From: Pedobacter ginsenosidimutans
Lineage (GTDB): Bacteria > Bacteroidota > Bacteroidia > Sphingobacteriales > Sphingobacteriaceae
Length of the DNA: 64,000 bases
Direction of reading: 5' to 3'
NCBI RefSeq assembly: GCF_001442625.1
Contig: NZ_LMZQ01000005.1
Span: 372,001-436,000, forward strand
The notes under the pieces are model-generated. The model was not told the DNA's origin. It searched no databases and saw only the letters and a list, made by a program, of their open reading frames with translations. Positions within the stretch are counted from its first letter, which is position 1. Every line of letters begins with the position of its first letter. This document shows, piece by piece, positions 34,129 through 42,338 of the stretch. The translations under genes were made by a program, and so were the position numbers.

Positions 34129-35880
34129 TTATTTTACGAATTGAATATAACCAAAATTATAACCTCCAACAGCTGTTAAAATCTTAATCTTTTGTTTACC
34201 TGCCTTTAAAGCAAGCTTTTTAACCTCAAAAGTTGCAAACTTCTTATTGTCTCCGGTATTTGGAACCACAATATCCTTAGCTACCACCTTGCCATCGATT
34301 ATAATGGTAATCCTACCTCCAGCATTATCTGCCCCAGTATTCATTTTTAAAGTGTAAGTCCCTTTTTGCGAAACATTTACGGTGTACTGCAACCACTCTC
34401 CTTTTTCGATATGGTTTACATAATACTTTTCGTACTGGGTAGAATCCTTAACAATATCCACACCATCGTTCCTGTAAATCCGACCGCGGTTTCCGGGTGA
34501 TCGTTTTCCTGTTGAAGTATGGTAATCGGCTGTATCAGTATCGAAATAAGCTCTGCCGTTTTTACCTAAATCGTAATCTACAGCATACAAAATGCTTTTA
34601 TCTTTAATTAAATTGGGCTTAAACGGCTTGGTTTCATTACTAAAGGGCTGACGGATCATGGCATCGATCACATCGCTGTGAATGATGGTATTTTCTAATC
34701 TCGAATAAATAGCCAGTTCCATTAAACCGCTGTATACATTGCTATCTTTAGGTTTGTCTCCACCGTTATTGAAGTACTTTACCACCTCATCGTAATTAGG
34801 GTTCGATTTAATTTCCATAGGATTATTCGCCCCTATCTTTTTCAATGGCCACCAGGCCCAGCCGATATTATTTTTTTCTAAAAGATGAATGGCATCAGTA
34901 AACCAAACATTAGAATTTTCACCAGTTTCGCCCAGCCAAACCGGAACATGCTGTTCATCTCTGGCTTTGATAATGTGTGCAATTGAAGCCTGATCGTTAT
35001 AATTCCAGTATTTATGATAACTCAAAACCATGTTTTTATCCCACAGTGGAAAAATGCCATTGTAATTATTGCCCCAGCCATTGCCTTCGATAATAATGAT
35101 GTGCTTTTGATCAACCTCGCGGATGGCTTTGGTAATTTCGACCATTAACTTTCTTAAAGGCGCATTCACTTTTTCTTTTGTCCCATTTTTATCTTCATCA
35201 GGGTTTGAGAAACCGTAATTGGGTTCGTTCAAAATATCGTATGCGCCAATGTAAGGCTCATCTTTATAACGTTCGGCCAGTTTTTTCCAGAGTGCAATGG
35301 TTTTCTCCTGATTGGCTTCACTATCCCATAAATAAGGTTTTGATGGATCGCGGTCGGCGATGTTTAAATCATTCCCTTGCCCTCCGGGCGCAGCGTGCAA
35401 ATCTAAAATCAGGTACATTTTATTGGCCTTACACCAGGCTAGTAAGCTATCAGTTAGGGCAAAACCTTTCTCCAGCCAGGTATTTTTACCTGCAACAGGC
35501 TCTTTATCTGCTGGCAGGGTATATAAATTGTAGTGCATGGGTAAGCGGATAGAATTAAAACCCCAGCGTTTCATCGAATCGACATCTATTTTGCGCATGT
35601 GGTTGGCCAGCCAGGCATCGTAAAACTCCTGGGTCTGTTTTGGCCCCATCAGTTCTTCTATCCGTTCGCGGATCCTGTATTGTTGTGCCTCTTTGTTAAT
35701 TTTGAGCATATAACCTTCCTGCAACATCCAGCCTCCTAAACCAAAGCCGCGGAGCAAAACATTCTCGCCTTTTGCGTTCACTATTTTTTTACCCTCGGCT
35801 TTTAAAAAGCCCTGACTAAACCCTGTAAACGAAACAATGCTAAGCAGAAAAATATATAAGATTGATTTTGTAAAAGACAT
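34129..35880 (-). CDS. GH5-family glycoside hydrolase with C-terminal CBM6-like domain
   Basis: A 583-residue exported enzyme (signal ending GFS-Q). The GH5 barrel runs from about 25 to 350, with the acid/base in AYDILNEPNYG (Glu219) and the nucleophile in VPVWLGETGEN (Glu318). NSIRLPMHYN, LILDLHAAPGGQ and YHKYW are further family markers. A beta-sandwich follows (about 450-583), with GEWLQYTVNVSQKGTYTL and GGYNFGYIQFVK, typical of CBM6. GH5 enzymes with CBM6 act on beta-1,3/1,4/1,6-glucans. With the neighbouring GH30 a fungal or plant beta-glucan substrate is plausible. It lies 24 bases after the GH30 gene, in the same operon. Confidence 0.9.
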   Translation of the reverse strand: MSFTKSILYIFLLSIVSFTGFSQGFLKAEGKKIVNAKGENVLLRGFGLGGWMLQEGYMLKINKEAQQYRIRERIEELMGPKQTQEFYDAWLANHMRKIDVDSMKRWGFNSIRLPMHYNLYTLPADKEPVAGKNTWLEKGFALTDSLLAWCKANKMYLILDLHAAPGGQGNDLNIADRDPSKPYLWDSEANQEKTIALWKKLAERYKDEPYIGAYDILNEPNYGFSNPDEDKNGTKEKVNAPLRKLMVEITKAIREVDQKHIIIIEGNGWGNNYNGIFPLWDKNMVLSYHKYWNYNDQASIAHIIKARDEQHVPVWLGETGENSNVWFTDAIHLLEKNNIGWAWWPLKKIGANNPMEIKSNPNYDEVVKYFNNGGDKPKDSNVYSGLMELAIYSRLENTIIHSDVIDAMIRQPFSNETKPFKPNLIKDKSILYAVDYDLGKNGRAYFDTDTADYHTSTGKRSPGNRGRIYRNDGVDIVKDSTQYEKYYVNHIEKGEWLQYTVNVSQKGTYTLKMNTGADNAGGRITIIIDGKVVAKDIVVPNTGDNKKFATFEVKKLALKAGKQKIKILTAVGGYNFGYIQFVK

Positions 35881-35904
35881 AAAAATAAGATTAGGTTTAG
35901 ATAA

Positions 35905-37308
35905 TTACCAGATGTATGTGGCTACAGATCCTTTATCGAGCGTTGCAACAAGTGTTTTGCCGTTAAAGCTAATATTAAACCTAGCGGCATTTTTACCGCT
36001 ATTGGCTACAATTAAAACATGTTTTCCACCAGGTGTTTTAAAGGCAACATTTGGCAGATCGGTTAAATCGTTTGTAGCCACCCGAATAGCGCCAGGCCGT
36101 ACAAACTTAGAAGCGTGGGCAATGGAATAATAAGCCAGGTTTCTGCTATAGGCATCTTTATCAATGGTTACGGCACCCTGGCACATGGAGCAACCGCCCC
36201 TATCGGTATAAGGTTTATTCTCGGGATCGGCTGCCAGATTCCATTCGAGCACATTTTTGCTCCAGTTTCTGGTAGCGCCGATAATTAAACGCCTAACCGG
36301 ATTAACAATTTTAATATCCGCAGCATCTGGCTGTTCTACTACCATTTGCTCAGAAAAGTAAATGTTCTTATCAGGATGGGCATTGTGCACATCAGTTAAG
36401 GCTTCAATCTTTCCTCCGTACAGGTGGAAGGCAGATCCATCTATATATATTTTGGCTTCCGGATCATCTAAAATGCTAATCGGGTAATCCGGGCGATCGG
36501 CATTATGATCGTACACAATAATTTTGGTTTTAATATTGGCTTTAGCAAAAGCAGGACCGAGAAATTTCTTTACAAAAAGCGCCTGATCTGGCGCAACCAT
36601 CAGCAAACTGGGATTATTGCCGGGGTGTAAAGGTTCGTTCTGAACGGTAATCGCATCAATCGGGATACCTTCTTTTTGCATTTCCTGCACATAACGGACA
36701 AAATATTTAGCGTAAGCGTCATAAAACTCAGGCTTCAACATGCCTCCTCGCGCATCATAAGTAGTTTTCATCCATAAGGGAGGAGACCATGGCGAGCCCA
36801 TAATCTTTAACTTTGGGTTTATCGCGAGGATTTCCTTAATTACCGGAATCACATCCATTTTATCCTGGCCTAAATCAAATTTAGCCTGTGTTAAATCGGT
36901 TTGTCCTTCGGGAAGGTCGTTATAAGAAAATACTTTTTCATTTAAATCAGAAGCACCAATGCTTAACCTGATATAGCTTACCCCGATGTTGTTTCCATCA
37001 GTAGCAAATAACTCTTTCAATAAAGCCGCTCTGGCTGGTGCCGACATTTTAACAATATGCTGCGCACTTCCACCCGTCAAGGCATAACCGAAGCCATCAA
37101 TTGTTTGATAAGTTTCTTTGTCGTTTACAGTAATGGTTGGCAGGTTGTTTTTAGCTACATTAAAACTTATTTTGGCCGCTTGCTTAGCAAACAAAACAGA
37201 TCGATCTGCCTTGGTAAGCCAAACATCTGCCTGGTTTTGGGCAATAGCGGAAAGTGATGAACAGGTAAAAACACAGGCCATAAAAAGGAGCCGTTTAGTA
37301 AGTAGCAT
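35905..37308 (-). CDS. GH30-family glycoside hydrolase (beta-1,6-glucanase/glucosylceramidase-like)
   Basis: The start is set at ATG 37308, which opens a signal peptide (MLLTKRLLFMACVFTCSSLSAIA-Q); an upstream ATG only adds 20 unlikely residues. The 467-residue enzyme shows YQTIDGFGYALTGGSAQHI and YIRLSIGASDL. GSPWSPPLWMKTT precedes the acid/base in TVQNEPLHPG (Glu225), and the nucleophile is in IYFSEQM (Glu320). A C-terminal beta domain ends in KGSVATYIW. GH30 enzymes next to SusCD pairs often cleave beta-1,6-glucan; that is the most likely substrate here, though glucosylceramide-type specificity cannot be excluded. It follows susD by 89 bases. Confidence 0.9.
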   Translation of the reverse strand: MLLTKRLLFMACVFTCSSLSAIAQNQADVWLTKADRSVLFAKQAAKISFNVAKNNLPTITVNDKETYQTIDGFGYALTGGSAQHIVKMSAPARAALLKELFATDGNNIGVSYIRLSIGASDLNEKVFSYNDLPEGQTDLTQAKFDLGQDKMDVIPVIKEILAINPKLKIMGSPWSPPLWMKTTYDARGGMLKPEFYDAYAKYFVRYVQEMQKEGIPIDAITVQNEPLHPGNNPSLLMVAPDQALFVKKFLGPAFAKANIKTKIIVYDHNADRPDYPISILDDPEAKIYIDGSAFHLYGGKIEALTDVHNAHPDKNIYFSEQMVVEQPDAADIKIVNPVRRLIIGATRNWSKNVLEWNLAADPENKPYTDRGGCSMCQGAVTIDKDAYSRNLAYYSIAHASKFVRPGAIRVATNDLTDLPNVAFKTPGGKHVLIVANSGKNAARFNISFNGKTLVATLDKGSVATYIW

Positions 37309-37397
37309 AGACAATGATGATCGGATTAAAAAACAGGAAGAAAGAACTCGCTTTCTCCCTGTTAACAATTAAACTTTAAGGTTATTTAGATGGCAAC

Positions 37398-38924
37398 TTA
37401 TTTTGTGCCGCCCCACTCTTTACTCTGAAGAATTTTGGTGTTGTTTAACTCAGCCTGTGGGATGGGCAGGGTCTCGTTTTTATTTGCCTGAAATCCTTTA
37501 AAAGCCAGTTTGGTTGGGGCCAGTTTCCACCTAACCAAATCAAACCACCTTTGTCCTTCGGCTACCAGTTCCAAACGTCTTTCTTTCATGATATTATCCA
37601 TGGTTACCGCAACAGGATTTAAACCTACACGGGCCCTTACTGCATTGAGGAAAATATAAGCCCTGGTACCCGCACCAACTGCGGCACCACTTTTCAATAA
37701 TGCTTCGGCTTCCATTAAGTAAGTATCAGCTAAACGTATTTCGTACATATTCTGACCGAAGTTTAATTCTAACTGGCCAACGGCTGCTTTGGTAGAAACT
37801 CTTCCAGCATATTTCTCAACAAAATATCCGGTATTATCATTTGCATGTTTGTAGGTTACAATACCTGCCTTTTCTAAGCTATCTAAATTGGCAACTGTAG
37901 GTTTATTACGTGGGTCGTAGTGAATTAAGTCGAATAACTCTTTGGTTATTGGCATAACACTCCAACCCGAAACATAATCGGGTGCTTGTGCAGCAATTAC
38001 AGGTACGTAGTTACGTGGCCCTACTAAAATACCCATAACATTACCTTCGCGGCTCCCAACGTTACCCCAGCCCATGTTTGAAGTAGTATTGTAGCTGAGT
38101 TCTAAAATAGATTCTGAATTGAATTTGTTTTTCCAATTCCACAGATCGGCAAAGTTTGGTAATAATTTGTACCCATAAGTACTGGCGCCTGGTGCAGTAC
38201 CGTTAACCAATGCAAACTCTGCAGCCGCTGGGGCCCATTTTTCTTGCCATAAGTAAACCTTACCTAAAACTGCATGAACTGCCCCTTGATTCAAACGCCC
38301 TGCATCAGCAGTAGGAATAGTTACAGGAAGAGCAGATAATGATTCTGTTAAATCTGTTTCTATTTGTTTATAAACATCTGCCGGAGCAACCTGCGTAACA
38401 TCGAACATACCAGAAGGCTCTACTGGTGCTAAGATTAATGGTATATTTTTGAAGATACGTACCAAATCAAAATAAAATATCGCACGCAATGCTTTAGCTT
38501 CGGCAATATACCTTGCCTTGGTTGAAGCATCCATCGTAATGCCTTCTATTTTTTTCAATAAAACATTTGCCCGGTAAACGCCGGTAAAACCCTTACTCCA
38601 TAAATAACTTGGGCCACCTGATAATGAGTTTACAGTATAATTATTCATCGCTTGCATATCTCCTAAATCTGATGGAGAATCGGCACCGGCGAAATGATCG
38701 TCTGATGCAGAGCTAAATAAATTAAGTTTGGTAAGGTAGCCACTAGACTGATTACCCAATTGATCATAAACAGCTACCAAACCCGTAAAAGCTTGCTGCT
38801 GGCTTTGATAATAACTTGTCTCTAAAATACGTTCACGCGGATTTACGTCCAGTTGCTTTTGACAAGAAACGATTAGTTGAGAAGCGGTTAAAAGTGCTGC
38901 AATAGCTAAAATATTCTTTTTCAT
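37398..38924 (-). CDS. SusD/RagB-family glycan-binding lipoprotein
   Basis: The start is set at ATG 38924 (MKKNILAIAALLTASQLIVSC, lipobox IVSC); longer in-frame starts run into the susC end. The 508 residues show the SusD features: an N-terminal SETSYY-like ILETSYYQSQQQAFTGLVAVYDQL, TPR-like helices with AEAKALRAIFYFDLVRIFKNIPL, and the C-terminal VRARVGLNPV...IMKERRLELVAEGQRWFDLVRW. SusD-type lipoproteins form the lid over the SusC channel and deliver oligosaccharides to it. It starts 11 bases behind susC, as expected for a coupled pair. Confidence 0.95.
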   Translation of the reverse strand: MKKNILAIAALLTASQLIVSCQKQLDVNPRERILETSYYQSQQQAFTGLVAVYDQLGNQSSGYLTKLNLFSSASDDHFAGADSPSDLGDMQAMNNYTVNSLSGGPSYLWSKGFTGVYRANVLLKKIEGITMDASTKARYIAEAKALRAIFYFDLVRIFKNIPLILAPVEPSGMFDVTQVAPADVYKQIETDLTESLSALPVTIPTADAGRLNQGAVHAVLGKVYLWQEKWAPAAAEFALVNGTAPGASTYGYKLLPNFADLWNWKNKFNSESILELSYNTTSNMGWGNVGSREGNVMGILVGPRNYVPVIAAQAPDYVSGWSVMPITKELFDLIHYDPRNKPTVANLDSLEKAGIVTYKHANDNTGYFVEKYAGRVSTKAAVGQLELNFGQNMYEIRLADTYLMEAEALLKSGAAVGAGTRAYIFLNAVRARVGLNPVAVTMDNIMKERRLELVAEGQRWFDLVRWKLAPTKLAFKGFQANKNETLPIPQAELNNTKILQSKEWGGTK

Positions 38925-38935
38925 TTTAATTTTTT

Positions 38936-41900
38936 TTAGAATCCAACATTTAAACCTACCATAAACGAACGGGCTTGCGGATAAATTCCCCGATCTATAC
39001 CCAATACAGTTCCACCGATTTCGGGATCGTAACCGGTATACTTTGTAATGGTCCAAAGGTTTTCACTCATCAGATATACCCGAACTTTTTGTGCGCCAAT
39101 TTTTTTAATCACATTACCTGGAAGGTTATAACCTACCTGAAGGGTTTTTAAACGGAAATAATCTCCTTTTTCCAAATAATTTTTAGAGAACTTGGTATAG
39201 TTTCCGTTAAGATCTTTATCTGCAACACGCGGAACAGTAGTTGACGGGTTTGTAGGTGTCCACCTATCAAGAATTGATTTTTGCCAGTTTCCATAGGTTA
39301 CATCTAAACGTCTTAATCCCTGAAAGATCATATTTCCACCTACACCGTTTCCGAAGGCAACAAAATCAAAGTTTTTATATGCCAAATTAATGGTAATACC
39401 GTATGTATATTTTGGAAGCGGACTACCTAAATAAGTACGGTCACTACCATTTATAGTTTCATTTCCATCTAAGTTGGCAAATTTAATATCCCCGGGTTTT
39501 GCAGCAGGTTGCAGCACTGTGCCACCCGGTCCTGTGTAGGCATTAATTTCTGCCTGCGACTGGAAAATACCAACCGCATCATACCCATAAAACTCATTGA
39601 ATGATCGCCCGATTGCGGTACGGGTGAAGTTACCCATGCCCTGAAAACTTTGTGCATTATCCTCTATAAACTCTCTTCCGGGCAATAACTTGGTTACCTT
39701 ATTTTTTAAAGTTGAGATATTAGCATTAATACCTAAATTAAGCTCGCCGATTTTTTTTCTGTAACCTAATTCGAATTCTATACCGGTGTTCTGCATATCG
39801 CCAACATTTTCTGCGGCACCACCAGCTGCACCTAAATAAAGTGGAATAGAAGGTGTTTGCAATACACCAATGGTTTTCTTTTTGAAGTAAGAAGCACTAA
39901 GTGTAAAATCCTTAAACAAGGTAGCATCTAAACCAATATCAGTTTGGTGGGTTTCTTCCCATTTCAAATCAGGATTTGACAAGGCAGCCGGACTCCATCC
40001 AATAGTACTTACATCTGTAGTGCCAAAAGTATAGTTACGTCCGCTATTCACTAATGACACATAACTGAAATCGCCAATGGCATCATTTCCTGTAATTCCA
40101 TAGCTACCACGTAATTTTAAGAAATTAACGATGTTGTTTTCTTTCCAGAAAGCCTCTTTTGTAGGCACCCAGCCAATTGAGGCTGAAGGGAAATAACCAA
40201 ACCGGTTGTTTGTACCAAAGCGTGAAGAACCATCACGGCGAATAATACCTGTAAATAGATATTTTTCATCATAATCATAAGTTACACGGGTAAATAAAGA
40301 GTTAACAACATGCAAGGTAGCATCACTACCATCACCCTGAATATCGGCAGTTGCAGGTTTGTAATTTAAATTACTCTGATAAAAATTCTGCGCAATGATA
40401 TTGTTAAACCTTACGTTTAAGCCACGGTTATTGTTGTCCATATAATAACCTTGACCAAAGATTGCATATGCATGATGTTTACCAAAGCTTTTTGAATAGC
40501 TAATGGTATTTTCCCAGTTATAATTTAATGTCATATTCATCTCGCGGTAGAAATTCGCCTTAGTATTGGTGTTTGAAGGACTTAACCAGAACAACGGGGT
40601 ATAAGACTCCGCGCCATAAAAAGCAAGTTTTGTTCCCAGCGATGATCTGAATTTTAAATTTTCAATGGGTTCAATTTCTAAGAAAGCATTACCAACAATG
40701 TTATGATCCCAACCATAGTTACCCAATCTGGTTTGAATATAAGCCAGCGGATTACTCATTTCCTGACCAACAGGGCCAGAAATACCATAAGGAAATCCTG
40801 TTGCCGGATCTCTTATAATATTCGCAATGGTATAAGGAGATTTCCCTATAGCAGTTGGATCCGTTTGAATAACCGGGGTAATTGGATCTAAATGGATTGC
40901 CGAACTTAAAGGGCCACCGAACTCACTATTGGTATTACCTAAAGAACTGTTAACCGAATGGCTATAGCCTAAATTCTCGCCAAAGCTTATCCACTTGGCA
41001 GGCTTAAATGTAGAATTAATACGAATATTAGCGCGATTGAAATTAGAAATCGGCGTGGCTACAATACCTTCCTGATCTATATAACCAAAAGAAGTATAAA
41101 AGGTAGATTTATTGGTTCCGCCAGAAACGCTAAACTCGTGGGTCTGTCTGCGGGCATCGTCGTTAAAAACAACCGATTGCCAATCAGTGCCTTCTCCATA
41201 AGATGATGGATTTGAATACGGAAGTGTTAAAGGGCCATCAGTTGCTGCATTATAACTATTTGAATATGCTTCATTTCTGATCGTTGCATATTCACTTGCA
41301 TTTAGCAGTTTTAGCTTTTTAGCCGGTGACTGTGTACCGTAAAATCCATTGTAATTTATAGATAACCTTCCTTCTTTACCCTTCTTGGTTGAGATAATAA
41401 TTACCCCGTTTGCCGCTCGGGCACCATAAATTGCCTGCGAAGCTGCATCTTTTAAAACCTCAATAGATTCGATGTCTGATTGATTTAGATAACCAATGCC
41501 ACCATTATCTACAATTACACCATCAACAACCCAAAGCGGATCGTTATTACCTGAAGATGCAAAAGAGGTAAAGCCCCTCACTCTCACTGTTGAAGCAGAT
41601 CCTGGCTGCCCATTACCACTGGCAATAGTTAAACCAGATGTTCTTCCTTGTAAGGCTTGCTCTACCCTGTTAATAGGCATCGATTCCAGATCTTTTGCCT
41701 TTACGCTGGAGATTGACCCAGTTACAAGGGCTTTTTTCTGTGTACCATAACCCACTACAACCACTTCCGTTAAATCTTTCGAATCAGCTGCAAGCGAAAC
41801 ATTGATACGGCCGCCTGCCGGAACAGTTACCGTTTGCGTTGCCATACCAATTAAACTAATGGTTAATTTACCACCAACAGGTGCCTGGATACTAAAAACA

Positions 41901-42079
41901 CCATTGGCATCAGTAGATGCAGCTTTAGTAGTTCCATCAAGCTTAACTGTTACGCCAGGTAAAGGGGCACCATTTTGTTCTGTTACTTTTCCTGTAACCG
42001 GAATGTCTTGTGCCAATAAGGCCAGCGGAAATGCCATGATACAGTACATGAAGAATACGAATGTAAATCTTCCTCTCAT
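38936..42079 (-). CDS. SusC/RagA-family TonB-linked outer-membrane transporter
   Basis: A 1047-residue receptor with signal peptide (ending ALLA-Q). A carboxypeptidase-regulatory-like domain (about 25-105: VTGKVTEQNGAPLPGVTVKL) and the SusC hallmark LTEVVVVGYGTQKKALVTGS come next. The plug follows (RVEQALQGRTSGLTI, VRVRGFTSF, PLWVVDGVIVDN, IEVLKDAASQAIYGARAANGVIIISTKKG). The large barrel ends in RSFMVGLNVGF. It imports oligosaccharides in partnership with SusD. It is the first gene of the degradative operon, 259 bases below the stop of the regulator gene on the same strand; that spacer should hold its regulated promoter. Confidence 0.96.
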   Translation of the reverse strand: MRGRFTFVFFMYCIMAFPLALLAQDIPVTGKVTEQNGAPLPGVTVKLDGTTKAASTDANGVFSIQAPVGGKLTISLIGMATQTVTVPAGGRINVSLAADSKDLTEVVVVGYGTQKKALVTGSISSVKAKDLESMPINRVEQALQGRTSGLTIASGNGQPGSASTVRVRGFTSFASSGNNDPLWVVDGVIVDNGGIGYLNQSDIESIEVLKDAASQAIYGARAANGVIIISTKKGKEGRLSINYNGFYGTQSPAKKLKLLNASEYATIRNEAYSNSYNAATDGPLTLPYSNPSSYGEGTDWQSVVFNDDARRQTHEFSVSGGTNKSTFYTSFGYIDQEGIVATPISNFNRANIRINSTFKPAKWISFGENLGYSHSVNSSLGNTNSEFGGPLSSAIHLDPITPVIQTDPTAIGKSPYTIANIIRDPATGFPYGISGPVGQEMSNPLAYIQTRLGNYGWDHNIVGNAFLEIEPIENLKFRSSLGTKLAFYGAESYTPLFWLSPSNTNTKANFYREMNMTLNYNWENTISYSKSFGKHHAYAIFGQGYYMDNNNRGLNVRFNNIIAQNFYQSNLNYKPATADIQGDGSDATLHVVNSLFTRVTYDYDEKYLFTGIIRRDGSSRFGTNNRFGYFPSASIGWVPTKEAFWKENNIVNFLKLRGSYGITGNDAIGDFSYVSLVNSGRNYTFGTTDVSTIGWSPAALSNPDLKWEETHQTDIGLDATLFKDFTLSASYFKKKTIGVLQTPSIPLYLGAAGGAAENVGDMQNTGIEFELGYRKKIGELNLGINANISTLKNKVTKLLPGREFIEDNAQSFQGMGNFTRTAIGRSFNEFYGYDAVGIFQSQAEINAYTGPGGTVLQPAAKPGDIKFANLDGNETINGSDRTYLGSPLPKYTYGITINLAYKNFDFVAFGNGVGGNMIFQGLRRLDVTYGNWQKSILDRWTPTNPSTTVPRVADKDLNGNYTKFSKNYLEKGDYFRLKTLQVGYNLPGNVIKKIGAQKVRVYLMSENLWTITKYTGYDPEIGGTVLGIDRGIYPQARSFMVGLNVGF

Positions 42080-42338
42080 AGAAATTAGTTTTAAGTTAAT
42101 ATTTGGTTAGTTAATGACCGGAGCTTTTGGTAGCCCGTTTCATAAATCAAATCTATAGCCGTGCAGTACAATTGAACAATTTTGCACTACTACACAAACC
42201 ATACAGAAGCCCTCAATTAACCGAAAAAGAAGATTTTTAGGCCTACATAAGCCCTACAAGGAAAACACAACAAAACTGAATTACAGACACTTATGTTATT
42301 TTAACTAAAAATGTTTCTATTGTAACAAAAACCTCTGT

